From an uncultured Bacteroides sp. (GTDB lineage Bacteria > Bacteroidota > Bacteroidia > Bacteroidales > Bacteroidaceae), in contig USLU01000040.1 in NCBI GenBank assembly GCA_900555635.1, positions 1 through 44,654 of the forward strand: DNA of 44,654 nucleotides, written 5' to 3'. Each line of letters opens with the position of its first letter. Position 1 is the first letter of the stretch. The notes beneath the pieces are model-generated. The model worked only from the letters and a program-made list of their open reading frames with translations. It did not search any database and was not told where the DNA came from. Both the position numbers and the translations under genes were made by a program. Of the stretch, positions 33,796 to 42,467 are shown piece by piece.

Positions 33796-36633
33796 ATGGA
33801 ATACAATTTCAGGGAGATTGAAAAGAAATGGCAAAAACAGTGGGTAGAAAATAAAACCTACCAAGTGACGGAAGATGAAACAAAGCAAAAATTCTATGTG
33901 CTAAATATGTTCCCTTACCCATCGGGTGCGGGCTTGCACGTAGGTCATCCATTGGGATACATTGCTTCGGATATTTATGCTCGTTACAAACGCCTGCAAG
34001 GTTTCAATGTACTGAATCCTATGGGATATGATGCTTACGGACTTCCTGCTGAGCAATATGCCATTCAAACCGGACAGCACCCTGCAATTACTACCGTTAA
34101 CAATATCAACCGCTATCGCGAACAATTGGATAAAATAGGTTTCTGCTTCGACTGGAATCGTGAAATACGCACTTGTGATCCGGAATATTATCACTGGACA
34201 CAATGGGCTTTCCAAAAGATGTTCAACAGCTATTATTGCAATGACGAAAAACAAGCACGTCCTATTCAGGAATTGATTGATGCATTCCCCAAATATGGTA
34301 ACGAAGGTCTGAACGCTGCCTGCAACGAAGAATTGCATTTTACTGCTGAAGAATGGAAAGCAAAAAGCGAAAAAGAACAGCAAGAGATACTTATGAACTA
34401 CCGCATCGCCTACTTGGGTGAAACTATGGTAAACTGGTGTCCCCAACTGGGAACCGTGCTTGCCAATGATGAAGTAGTAGACGGAGTATCGGAACGCGGT
34501 GGTTTCCCCGTAGTACAAAAGAAAATGCGTCAGTGGTGCCTGCGTGTATCTGCATACGCACAGCGTTTATTAGACGGACTCGATACCATCGACTGGACCG
34601 AATCTTTGAAAGAAACCCAAAAGAACTGGATAGGCCGTAGTGAAGGTGCCGAAATACAGTTCAAGGTAAAAGACAGCGATCTGGAATTTACCATCTTTAC
34701 TACCCGTGCCGATACTATGTTTGGAGTTACTTTCATGGTATTAGCTCCCGAAAGTGAATTAGTAGCCCAACTGACTACCGAAACTCAAAAGGCTGAAGTG
34801 AACGCTTACCTCGAACGCACCAAGAAGCGTACGGAACGTGAACGTATTGCCGACCGTAGTGTTACCGGTGTATTCTCAGGAAGTTATGCCATCAATCCTT
34901 TCACCGGCGAAGCAGTACCCATCTGGATCAGCGATTATGTTCTTGCCGGATATGGTACAGGCGCCATCATGGCTGTTCCTGCACACGATAGCCGCGACTA
35001 TGCTTTTGCCAAGCATTTCGGACTGGAAATTCGTCCCCTAGTCGAAGGTTGTGATGTCAGCGAAGAAAGCTTCGATGCTAAAGAAGGCATTGTATGCAAC
35101 TCTCCCCGTGAAGGTGTAACTCCCTATTGTGATCTTTCACTGAATGGATTAACTATCAAAGAAGCCATCGCAGCCACTAAGAAGTACGTAAAAGAACACA
35201 ATCTGGGACGTGTAAAAGTAAACTTCCGCTTACGTGACGCTATTTTCTCACGCCAGCGTTACTGGGGTGAACCGTTCCCGGTTTATTATAAGGACGGCAT
35301 GCCATACATGATCGACGAAAGTTGTTTACCCTTGGAGCTTCCGGAAGTTGCCAAGTTCCTCCCTACCGAAACAGGCGAACCTCCATTGGGACACGCTACT
35401 AAATGGGCTTGGGACACCGTAAACAAGTGTATCGTAGATAATGAAAAGATAGATAATATTACCATCTTCCCGTTAGAACTTAATACAATGCCCGGTTTTG
35501 CCGGTTCAAGCGCTTACTATTTGCGTTACATGGACCCTCGTAACCACAAGGCTCTTGTTGATAAAAAAGTAGACGAATACTGGCGCAATGTCGACCTTTA
35601 TGTAGGTGGTACCGAACATGCTACCGGACACTTAATCTACTCGCGCTTCTGGAACAAATTCCTGTATGACCTCGGTGTTTCTGCGGTAGAAGAACCGTTC
35701 CAAAAGTTAGTGAACCAAGGAATGATTCAAGGCCGTAGCAACTTTGTTTACCGCATAAAAGATACCAATACATTTGTATCGTTGAACCTGAAAGATAAAT
35801 ACGAGACTACCCCACTCCACGTGGATGTAAACATCGTATCCAACGATATTCTCGACCTAGAAGCTTTCAAAGCCTGGCGTCCTGAATATGAAACGGCTGA
35901 GTTTATTCTTGAAGACGGGAAATACATCTGTGGTTGGGCAGTAGAAAAGATGAGTAAGTCTATGTTCAACGTTGTCAACCCCGATATGATTGTTGAGAAA
36001 TACGGTGCCGATACATTGCGTATGTACGAGATGTTCCTGGGTCCGGTAGAACAATCCAAACCTTGGGATACAAACGGTATTGATGGTGTACACCGGTTCA
36101 TCAAGAAGTTCTGGACATTGTTCTTTGACCGTAACGGCAATTATCTGGTTACAGATGAACCGGCTACTCCCGAAGAACTGAAATCCTTGCATAAGCTTAT
36201 AAAGAAGGTTACAGGGGACATTGAAACCTTCTCTTATAACACTTCCATCAGTGCTTTCATGATTTGTGTAAACGAATTATTTACGTTGAAATGCAGTAAG
36301 AAAGAAATTCTGAACCAGTTTATCATCGTATTGGCTCCTTTCGCTCCGCATGTATGCGAAGAATTATGGGCAGCATTAGGTAACGCAGGTTCGGTATGTG
36401 ATGCCCAATGGCCTGCACACAACGAAGAATATTTGATAGAAAATACGATTAACTATACTATTTCCTTCAACGGAAAAGCTCGCTTCAATATGGAATTCCC
36501 TGCTGACGCAACATCTGAAGTAATCCAGAGTGCTGTATTAGCCGACGAACGTTCTGCGAAGTGGATAGAAGGCAAGACTATCCAAAAGGTAATCGTAGTA
36601 CCGAAGAAGATCGTAAATATCGTTGTCAAATAA
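33796..36633 (+). CDS. leuS: Leucyl-tRNA synthetase
   Basis: 945 residues. Class I synthetase signatures: PYPSGAGLHVGHPLGY with the HIGH-type motif HVGH at 48-51, and EKMSKSMFNVVNPD with KMSKS at 718-722. The editing domain (about 230-440) contains TIFTTRADTMFGVTFMVLAPE and GTGAIMAVPAHDSRDYAFAKHF, the conserved CP1 site that hydrolyses mischarged tRNA. WVGGTEHATGHLIYSRFW-like residues in the catalytic core are intact. It charges tRNA-Leu with leucine in the cytoplasm. It has its own promoter region and is followed after 5 bp by the YitT-family gene, so the two are cotranscribed. The length is normal for Bacteroidetes LeuRS. Confidence 0.97.
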   Translation: MEYNFREIEKKWQKQWVENKTYQVTEDETKQKFYVLNMFPYPSGAGLHVGHPLGYIASDIYARYKRLQGFNVLNPMGYDAYGLPAEQYAIQTGQHPAITTVNNINRYREQLDKIGFCFDWNREIRTCDPEYYHWTQWAFQKMFNSYYCNDEKQARPIQELIDAFPKYGNEGLNAACNEELHFTAEEWKAKSEKEQQEILMNYRIAYLGETMVNWCPQLGTVLANDEVVDGVSERGGFPVVQKKMRQWCLRVSAYAQRLLDGLDTIDWTESLKETQKNWIGRSEGAEIQFKVKDSDLEFTIFTTRADTMFGVTFMVLAPESELVAQLTTETQKAEVNAYLERTKKRTERERIADRSVTGVFSGSYAINPFTGEAVPIWISDYVLAGYGTGAIMAVPAHDSRDYAFAKHFGLEIRPLVEGCDVSEESFDAKEGIVCNSPREGVTPYCDLSLNGLTIKEAIAATKKYVKEHNLGRVKVNFRLRDAIFSRQRYWGEPFPVYYKDGMPYMIDESCLPLELPEVAKFLPTETGEPPLGHATKWAWDTVNKCIVDNEKIDNITIFPLELNTMPGFAGSSAYYLRYMDPRNHKALVDKKVDEYWRNVDLYVGGTEHATGHLIYSRFWNKFLYDLGVSAVEEPFQKLVNQGMIQGRSNFVYRIKDTNTFVSLNLKDKYETTPLHVDVNIVSNDILDLEAFKAWRPEYETAEFILEDGKYICGWAVEKMSKSMFNVVNPDMIVEKYGADTLRMYEMFLGPVEQSKPWDTNGIDGVHRFIKKFWTLFFDRNGNYLVTDEPATPEELKSLHKLIKKVTGDIETFSYNTSISAFMICVNELFTLKCSKKEILNQFIIVLAPFAPHVCEELWAALGNAGSVCDAQWPAHNEEYLIENTINYTISFNGKARFNMEFPADATSEVIQSAVLADERSAKWIEGKTIQKVIVVPKKIVNIVVK

Positions 36634-36638
36634 CATAT

Positions 36639-37541
36639 ATGCAGATTACAAAACCAACCAAAGCGGAAGTGATGAGAGAGTTAAAAGACTATATTTTCAT
36701 CACTTTCGGACTCATCAGCTATGCAATGGGATGGGCGGCATTCCTCATCCCATACCAAATCACCACCGGAGGTACTACAGGTATCGGTGCTATCATTTAT
36801 TATGCCACTGGTTTTCCCATCCAATGGTCATATTTCATCATCAATGCCGTATTGATGACATTCGCAATCAAGATACTGGGACCGAAATTCAGTATCAAAA
36901 CTACGTTTGCCATCTTCGGACTGACTTTCTTTTTATGGTTCTTCCAGATACTCGTAAACGGGCCTGATGGAATCCCTCCACAAATCCTGGGACCGGGACA
37001 AGATTTCATGGCTTGCCTGATAGGAGCTGTTCTGTGTGGTATAGGTTTAGGTGTTGTATTCAACTGTAACGGAAGTACGGGAGGTACGGATATCATTGCC
37101 GCCATTATCCATAAATACAAAGATGTTACGCTAGGACGAATGATCATGGCTTGCGACGTAGTGATTATCAGCTCCTGTTACTTTGTTTTCAACGACTGGA
37201 GACGAGTGATTTTTGGCTTTGTAACTCTGTTTATCATAGGCTTTGTATTGGATTACATTGTTAACAGTGCACGCCAATCCGTACAATTCTTTATCTTCTC
37301 AAAAGACTATGAAAAGATTGCCGATCGCATCACCAAGGAAACTCACCGTGGTGTAACCGTGCTCGATGGTATCGGTTGGTACAGCAAACGCAATGTAAAA
37401 GTACTGGTTGTATTGGCATACAAACGCCAGTCCATCGAAATTTTCCGGTTAGTGAAAGACATTGATCCAAATGCTTTTATTTCGCAAAGCTCTGTAATTG
37501 GTGTATACGGAGAAGGATTCGACCGATTGAAAATAAAATAG
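36639..37541 (+). CDS. YitT-family membrane protein with C-terminal DUF2179
   Basis: 300 residues from the ATG at 36639, 5 bp after leuS; the frame stays open upstream inside leuS but the overlap start is implausible. Five to six hydrophobic segments are visible (for example YIFITFGLISYAMGWAAFL, FIINAVLMTFAIKIL, FAIFGLTFFLWFFQIL, CLIGAVLCGIGLGVVF, VVIISSCYFVF). A glycine-rich NCNGSTGGTDIIA motif and a cytoplasmic DUF2179 domain (about 225-295, THRGVTVLDGIGWYSKRNVKVLVVLAYKRQ) follow. Family function is not established. The leuS-yitT-rdgB order looks like a housekeeping cluster. Confidence 0.9.
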   Translation: MQITKPTKAEVMRELKDYIFITFGLISYAMGWAAFLIPYQITTGGTTGIGAIIYYATGFPIQWSYFIINAVLMTFAIKILGPKFSIKTTFAIFGLTFFLWFFQILVNGPDGIPPQILGPGQDFMACLIGAVLCGIGLGVVFNCNGSTGGTDIIAAIIHKYKDVTLGRMIMACDVVIISSCYFVFNDWRRVIFGFVTLFIIGFVLDYIVNSARQSVQFFIFSKDYEKIADRITKETHRGVTVLDGIGWYSKRNVKVLVVLAYKRQSIEIFRLVKDIDPNAFISQSSVIGVYGEGFDRLKIK

Positions 37542-37589
37542 TAACAAGTAGCAAAATTACTCGTTACAAGTAAATAAGAACAGTATTCT

Positions 37590-38174
37590 ATGAGAAAGAA
37601 ATTCGTATTTGCCACCAACAACGCTCATAAGTTGGAGGAAGTTACTGCTATCTTAAAAAATAAGATAGAACTTCTGAGCTTGAATGACATTAATTGTCAT
37701 GTTGATATCCCCGAAACTGCAGATACTCTCGAAGGGAATGCTTTACTAAAAGCCCAATACATTTATGAAAACTACCAGCTGGATTGCTTTGCCGACGACA
37801 CCGGGCTGGAAGTAGAAGCTCTGAATGGTGCTCCAGGTGTTTATTCGGCACGTTATGCCGGCGATGCGCACAATGCAGAAGCCAATATGAAGAAACTTCT
37901 GCACGATCTTGAAGGAGTTGAAAACCGTAAGGCACAATTCCGCACTGTTTTTGCATTGATCATTGACGGAAAAAAACATTTGTTCGAAGGAATTATAAAA
38001 GGAGAAATTACAAAGAGCAGACACGGTGCTTCCGGCTTCGGATATGATCCAATCTTTATTCCCGAAGGATACACACAGACTTTTGCCGAAATGGGAAATG
38101 AACTGAAAAATAAAATCAGTCACCGGGCATTAGGTGTAAACAAACTGTGTAAATTCCTTCAAACTATTCAGTAG
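37590..38174 (+). CDS. rdgB: Non-canonical purine NTP pyrophosphatase (RdgB/HAM1)
   Basis: 194 residues. The N-terminal FATNNAHKLEEV is the substrate-binding signature of the ITPase/HAM1 family. ETADTLEGNALLKAQY, FADDTGLEVEALNGAPGVYSARYAG and ASGFGYDPIFIPEGYTQTFAEM are the other conserved blocks, with the metal-binding acidic residues present. It hydrolyses ITP, dITP and XTP to the monophosphate, cleaning the nucleotide pool. It begins 48 bp after the YitT-family gene. Length normal. Confidence 0.95.
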   Translation: MRKKFVFATNNAHKLEEVTAILKNKIELLSLNDINCHVDIPETADTLEGNALLKAQYIYENYQLDCFADDTGLEVEALNGAPGVYSARYAGDAHNAEANMKKLLHDLEGVENRKAQFRTVFALIIDGKKHLFEGIIKGEITKSRHGASGFGYDPIFIPEGYTQTFAEMGNELKNKISHRALGVNKLCKFLQTIQ

Positions 38175-38220
38175 GTACTTCAACATTAAGTTATTAGTTT
38201 GAAAAGAATGATAACTATAA

Positions 38221-38826
38221 ATGAAAATTAGAGTTTTATACAATGTCATTTTATGTCGGTTAGGAATCAGACAACTTCTACCGAAAGACTTTATCAATGC
38301 CATCGAAATAGTAGAATGCAGAGAAAAGTTAGTAGAATTTCAGGGTATAAAAGTTCGTGAAAGTGTAGCTGAGAAGTTAAGGAGAATAGAGTCCAACCTA
38401 TCTTTAATGTCATACGGGATTCAAGTAGTAAGCGGTTATCGAACGCTTGAAGAACAGCTAACTTTATGGCAAAATGCAGCAGGAAACAGAAAATTTAGTG
38501 CCGACCCTACTACCGGCAAAGGTGGTGGACATCAAACAGGTGGTGCAGTAGATATCCTACTATTAAAAAATGGTGAAACGGTTGATATGGGCAGTAATTA
38601 CCGCGACCATAACAACCGTTCCATAACTTTTCCAAAAGATAAAGGAATTATCACATCTGAGCAATTACTCCAAAGACAAATTCTGTATAATGCCATGATA
38701 GCCGAAGGATTTATCAATTATCCGGGCGAGTGGTGGCATTATTGCTATGGTGACCAAATGTGGGCAGCCTATTCACGAAAGAATAGAGCCATGTATGGAA
38801 CTATAGCAGGGAAAGGGGAACTGTAA
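38221..38826 (+). CDS. VanX-like D-Ala-D-Ala dipeptidase, peptidase family M15D
   Basis: 201 residues. Zinc site: GGGHQTGGAVD (His104, Asp111) and PGEWWHY (Glu170, His173), with the seven- and three-residue spacings of VanX. SGYRT supplies the conserved arginine (Arg74). There is no clear signal peptide, so it is probably cytoplasmic, where VanX-type enzymes hydrolyse D-Ala-D-Ala. In Gram-negative bacteria such enzymes are thought to serve D-alanine recycling rather than vancomycin resistance, and no vanH or vanA partner is nearby. It ends 2 bp from the convergent nadA, sharing a hairpin. Confidence 0.85.
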   Translation: MKIRVLYNVILCRLGIRQLLPKDFINAIEIVECREKLVEFQGIKVRESVAEKLRRIESNLSLMSYGIQVVSGYRTLEEQLTLWQNAAGNRKFSADPTTGKGGGHQTGGAVDILLLKNGETVDMGSNYRDHNNRSITFPKDKGIITSEQLLQRQILYNAMIAEGFINYPGEWWHYCYGDQMWAAYSRKNRAMYGTIAGKGEL

Positions 38827-38838
38827 AATTACAGTCCC
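38816..38838. terminator. Shared bidirectional hairpin at the convergent vanX-like/nadA ends
   Basis: ACTGTAA (38820-38826) pairs with TTACAGT (38829-38835) around AA. GGG (38816-38818) adds pairs with CCC (38836-38838) past a bulged A. The stop codons of both genes fall inside the stem. Confidence 0.55.
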
Positions 38839-39767
38839 AACTTTGCCGATATCTCCAACATCCTTTGTATAGGTTTCACTGCTTTAGCAGCAATTTCCGG
38901 ATCAACCATTATTTCCGGTGATTCATCCTTCAAGCAATTATAAAGCTTTTCCAGCGTATTTAATCGCATGAAGCTACACTCATTGCAAGCGCAAGTACTA
39001 TCGTTAGGAGGAGCGGGAATAAACGTTGTTTGCGGGCATTTCTTTTGCATCTCATGCAGGATGCCCGATTCGGTAGCCACAATATAACTCTTTTCAGGAT
39101 GTGCAACCGCATACTTCAATAAAGCGGCTGTAGATCCTACTACATCGGCAAGTTTCAAAACCGCACTCTTACATTCAGGATGAGCCAATACAATAGCATC
39201 AGGGTATTGAGCTTTTAATTCAACAATCTTTTCAACCGAGAATTTCTCGTGTACATGGCACGCACCGTCCCATAATAACATATTCCGACCTGTCACTGAG
39301 TTAATATAATTACCCAGGTTTCTATCAGGACCGAAGATTATTTTCTCATCTTTGGGGAAGCTTTCTACAATCTGCTTGGCATTGGTAGAAGTTACCACTA
39401 CATCGGTTACCGCTTTAACGGCAGCTGTGGTATTTACGTAAGATATCACTGTATAACCCGGATGCTCTTTGACAAACTGACCAAACTTATCTGCGGGACA
39501 ACTGTCAGCCAGGGAACAACCTGCTTCCATATCAGGTACCAAGACCTTTTTATCCGGACAAAGTACTTTCGCCGTCTCACCCATAAAGTGAACACCACAC
39601 ATCACAATGATATCCGCTTCTGTCTTAGCAGCCCATTGCGCCAAAGCCAGACTATCGCCTACATAGTCGGCAATATCTTGTATTTCGCCTTTCTGGTAGT
39701 AGTGTCCCAGAATGATTGCATTCTTCTCTTTCTTCAGCTCGTTGATAGCTTCTATAAGATTATCCAT
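38829..39767 (-). CDS. nadA: Quinolinate synthase A
   Basis: 312 residues. NadA condenses iminoaspartate with dihydroxyacetone phosphate to quinolinate, the first committed intermediate of NAD synthesis, and holds a [4Fe-4S] cluster. Visible features: ILGHYYQKGEIQDIADYVGDSL (19-40), MCGVHFMGETAKVL, cluster cysteines Cys84 (EAGCSLADSCP), Cys170 (WDGACHVHE) and one in STCACNECSFMRLN (Cys259/261/264). HPECK (196-200) is also conserved. It stands alone here, without nadB or nadC beside it, on the opposite strand to its neighbours. The predicted -7 box lies about 230 bp upstream, giving a long leader. Confidence 0.95.
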   Translation of the reverse strand: MDNLIEAINELKKEKNAIILGHYYQKGEIQDIADYVGDSLALAQWAAKTEADIIVMCGVHFMGETAKVLCPDKKVLVPDMEAGCSLADSCPADKFGQFVKEHPGYTVISYVNTTAAVKAVTDVVVTSTNAKQIVESFPKDEKIIFGPDRNLGNYINSVTGRNMLLWDGACHVHEKFSVEKIVELKAQYPDAIVLAHPECKSAVLKLADVVGSTAALLKYAVAHPEKSYIVATESGILHEMQKKCPQTTFIPAPPNDSTCACNECSFMRLNTLEKLYNCLKDESPEIMVDPEIAAKAVKPIQRMLEISAKLGL

Positions 39768-39995
39768 AATTATAAGTTTTAATTTCTCTTCTTTCTTTAA
39801 AAATCTTTTGATGGTAATGATAGGCTGTTAATTGTGTGGACAATTAGATACGATTTTTCTTGCTTATGAAGTTATTAGTACAAGGCTAAATTTTATCCAT
39901 TGGTTATCAACGTAAGCAATAAGAGTTATATCTACTGATAATAAACTTTTTATCTTAGAGTGGTCCACAATCATTAACACCCTGTTAATATGCTG

Positions 39996-40003
39996 CAAAG
40001 TTA
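39996..40003 (-). promoter_or_regulatory. -7 box of the nadA promoter
   Basis: The minus strand reads TAACTTTG, matching TAnnTTTG. It implies a leader of roughly 220 bases before the nadA start. No clear -33 TTTG is seen. Confidence 0.4.
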
Positions 40004-40210
40004 ATAACTTTAGAGTGATTATTGACTCATATAGTGCTGAAAAATATGTTTATATAGCTCTTGAAAGTTTCTGTTAACTTATTTGTAATGTTCATTACAA
40101 TGTCGCAATATGCATTGATTTGAATAATGCAAGAAGAATTTCTAAAAATCTTTCCCATGAGTATTGACACGTTTTCAACGGTTATTAACCGGGATATAAA
40201 CGGAAAGAAG

Positions 40211-40218
40211 TATCTTTG
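40211..40218 (+). promoter_or_regulatory. -7 box of the TrmH-like gene
   Basis: TATCTTTG matches TAnnTTTG and lies 19 bp before the first ATG at 40238, giving a very short leader. No obvious -33 TTTG. Confidence 0.5.
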
Positions 40219-40237
40219 CGAACTATAATTAAAATCA

Positions 40238-40774
40238 ATGAACATGATGCGTAAATTGAAGATAACCGAACTGAATCGTATTAGTGTAGAAGAGTTTAAG
40301 GAAGCTGATAAGTTACCTCTGGTAGTAGTATTAGATAACATTCGTAGTCTTCATAATATTGGTTCTGTGTTTCGTACCTCCGATGCTTTTCGTATAGAAT
40401 GTATTTATCTTTGCGGTATTACAGCTACCCCTCCTCATCCTGAAATGCATAAAACAGCTCTTGGAGCTGAATTTACAGTAGATTGGAAGTATGTTAATAA
40501 CTCTGTTGAAGTTGTTGATAACCTTAAATCAGAAGGATATACTGTTTATTCAGTAGAGCAGGCAGAAGGTAGTATCATGCTGGATGAGTTGACTTTAGAC
40601 AAATCTAAGAAGTATGCTGTAGTGATGGGCAATGAAGTGAAGGGTGTTCAACAAGAAGTTATCGATCATTCTCATGGTTGCATTGAAATACCTCAATATG
40701 GCACGAAACATTCTCTCAATGTATCTGTAACGGCAGGTATAGTTATCTGGGATTTATTCAAGAAGTTGAGATAA
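40238..40774 (+). CDS. TrmH/SpoU-family RNA 2'-O-methyltransferase
   Basis: 178 residues from the first ATG; in-frame ATGs at 40244 and 40247 are alternatives, the last giving MRKLKITELNRIS. SPOUT knot motifs are complete: LDNIRSLHNIGSVFRTSDAF (motif 1), VVMGNEVKGV (motif 2) and IPQYGTKHSLNVSVTAGIVIW (motif 3), which bind S-adenosylmethionine and form the dimer knot. It methylates ribose in tRNA or rRNA; which nucleotide cannot be told, and the short length with no N-terminal extension fits the minimal TrmL/TrmH-like group. It is divergent from nadA and 132 bp before the DUF5131 gene. Confidence 0.9.
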   Translation: MNMMRKLKITELNRISVEEFKEADKLPLVVVLDNIRSLHNIGSVFRTSDAFRIECIYLCGITATPPHPEMHKTALGAEFTVDWKYVNNSVEVVDNLKSEGYTVYSVEQAEGSIMLDELTLDKSKKYAVVMGNEVKGVQQEVIDHSHGCIEIPQYGTKHSLNVSVTAGIVIWDLFKKLR

Positions 40775-40906
40775 TAACAAATGAACCGATGTTCGTTTTA
40801 GTTATTAACAGATATAGCTATATGTAAATCAATATTTTATATAGTAATACATTTTTGCTAATAACAGGTTTATCAACATTATATTAACCATCAAGTTATT
40901 GTTAGA

Positions 40907-41647
40907 ATGAATGGTATCGCTAAGAAATCTATGATGTGGAATCTATGGCACGGTTGCCATAAACTTAGTGCGGGATGCCTGCATTGTTATGTTTATCGTG
41001 GTGATGCTAAAAGAGATGTGAATAGTTCTATAGTAACACAGACTAAAAACTTCGGTCTACCGTTACAGAAGAAGCGTAATGGGGAATTCAAGATACCATC
41101 GGGTACACTCGTCTACACTTGCTTTACTTCCGATTTCTTTGTTGAAGACGCAGATCAGTGGAGAGCGGAAGCATGGGAAATGATGTATCAACGCAGTGAT
41201 CTTCATTTTATGATGATTACCAAGCGGATAGATCGCGTTGCCAATTGTCTGCCTGCCAATTGGGGAGATGGATATGATAATGTAACTATCTGTTGCACGG
41301 TCGAAAATCAGTCATGTGCCGACTATCGTTTACCTATTTATAAAGAACTTCCTATCAAACATAAAATAATTATTTGCGAACCCTTATTAGAGAAAATAGA
41401 TTTAACTTCTTATTCTGTTGGCGAATGGATTGAACAAATTGTTGCCGGAGGAGAATCAGGATATGATGCCCGACCTTGTGATTTTGATTGGGTAATGGAA
41501 CTTCGTAGAATAAGTATAGAAAATCATGTATCGTTTTGGTTTAAGCAGACAGGATCTAAGTTTGTCAAAGAAGGAAAACTATATACTATCAAACGTCAAT
41601 TTCAACATTCGCAGGCACGTAAAGCAGAATTAAACGTAGAGAATTGA
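40907..41647 (+). CDS. DUF5131 (phage Gp37/Gp68-like) protein with CxxxxxxCxxC motif
   Basis: 246 residues. It opens with MMWNLWHGCHKLSAGCLHCYVYR, where Cys17, Cys24 and Cys27 form a C-x6-C-x2-C set typical of this family and suggestive of an iron-sulfur or radical-SAM-related site. The GTLVYTCFTSDFF, HFMMITKRIDRV, TICCTVENQ and IVAGGESGYDARPC blocks are the other family hallmarks. The biochemical function is not known to me. The name comes from mycobacteriophage homologues, but the gene here sits among chromosomal housekeeping genes with no phage genes near. It lies 87 bp before the response regulator. Confidence 0.85.
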   Translation: MNGIAKKSMMWNLWHGCHKLSAGCLHCYVYRGDAKRDVNSSIVTQTKNFGLPLQKKRNGEFKIPSGTLVYTCFTSDFFVEDADQWRAEAWEMMYQRSDLHFMMITKRIDRVANCLPANWGDGYDNVTICCTVENQSCADYRLPIYKELPIKHKIIICEPLLEKIDLTSYSVGEWIEQIVAGGESGYDARPCDFDWVMELRRISIENHVSFWFKQTGSKFVKEGKLYTIKRQFQHSQARKAELNVEN

Positions 41648-41688
41648 AAGTAGGAAATTAATGTGGCAATGATTATTAAAGATTTTGT

Positions 41689-41696
41689 TACATTTG
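41689..41696 (+). promoter_or_regulatory. -7 box of the response-regulator gene
   Basis: TACATTTG matches TAnnTTTG and ends 38 bp before the start codon. The -33 position lacks TTTG. Confidence 0.45.
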
Positions 41697-41734
41697 TAAT
41701 CTGTAGTAGAAGTAAATAAAGAAATTCAAGGTAT

Positions 41735-42433
41735 ATGATAAAGTTATTGTTGGTAGAAGACGATGCCAGTTTGAGATACATCGTACAGGGTGGTCTGGAA
41801 GATATGATAGGTGGTTATGAAGTGATAACTGCCGCCAATGGTGAAGAAGGTCTGTCACGATGGAGAGAACATCATCCCGATGTGATAGTATCTGATATCG
41901 AGATGCCTGTTATGAATGGGTATGAAATGGTAAAGCGTATCCGTGAAACGGATGGTGAAACCCCTATCCTATTCTCTTCTGCATTAATTTCTCCAAAAGA
42001 TGTTGTAAAGGGTTACGAGATCGGTGCTAATAACTATATTAAGAAACCATTTATACCGGAAGAATTGGATGCTCATATACAAGCTTTACTGAAACTTTCT
42101 AAAGGAGAAAAAGCTAAAGATGAGAGCCAATGCTACAAGATAGGCAAAGAATTTCTGCTGGATGCTACACATGCTACTTTGAAACATACTTCTGGAGTAA
42201 AAAAGACGTTGACTGTCCGCGAAGCCGGTTTGTTGCAAATGCTTTGTGAAAAGCGAGGAGACGTTATTCGTCGCGAAGCTATTCTGGAAAAGTTCTGGAA
42301 TACGGAGGACGACTATTTTGCTTCCCGTAGTTTAGATGTATTCGTAACAAAACTGCGTAAGTTGCTTTCAGAAGATAGTACGGTTAGTATCAAAACTGTG
42401 AAAGGTGTGGGATTGATGTTGCTGGAAAATTAG
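41735..42433 (+). CDS. OmpR/PhoB-family response regulator
   Basis: 232 residues. Receiver domain 1-118 with the acidic pair Asp9/Asp10, phosphoacceptor Asp54 (VIVSDIEMP), Ser81 and Lys104 (YIKKPF), all intact. The C-terminal winged helix (about 130-230) carries LTVREAGLLQMLCEKRGDVIRREAILEKFW and SLDVFVTKLRKLLSEDSTVSIKTVKGVGLML, the DNA-binding and wing segments of the OmpR class. It should bind promoter DNA when phosphorylated. No histidine kinase gene is adjacent: upstream is the DUF5131 gene and downstream the convergent tag, so the partner is elsewhere. Similar to the RprY type in Bacteroides by layout. Confidence 0.93.
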   Translation: MIKLLLVEDDASLRYIVQGGLEDMIGGYEVITAANGEEGLSRWREHHPDVIVSDIEMPVMNGYEMVKRIRETDGETPILFSSALISPKDVVKGYEIGANNYIKKPFIPEELDAHIQALLKLSKGEKAKDESQCYKIGKEFLLDATHATLKHTSGVKKTLTVREAGLLQMLCEKRGDVIRREAILEKFWNTEDDYFASRSLDVFVTKLRKLLSEDSTVSIKTVKGVGLMLLEN

Positions 42434-42467
42434 TGGAGCTGTGCTTTATAAGACAATGGTTGTAATG

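Larger units (their letters stand above)
39768..40237. other. 470-bp divergent intergenic region, nadA / TrmH-like gene
   Basis: Holds both divergent promoters. An inverted repeat TAATTGT-GTGG-ACAATTA (39829-39846) lies in the nadA leader. The sequence TGTGGAC there (39835-39841) has its complement GTCCACA at 39963-39969, inside GTGGTCCAC (39960-39968). A second inverted repeat, TTGTAATG-TT-CATTACAA, spans 40083-40100. No coding potential seen. Confidence 0.5.

Noticed and set aside
38221..38826. Vancomycin resistance gene
   Set aside because: The zinc site is VanX-like, but no vanH, vanA-type ligase or vanS/R genes are near; a D-alanine recycling role is more likely.
40907..41647. Prophage remnant
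   Set aside because: Only the family name is phage-linked; there is no integrase, capsid or lysis gene and no attachment repeats nearby.
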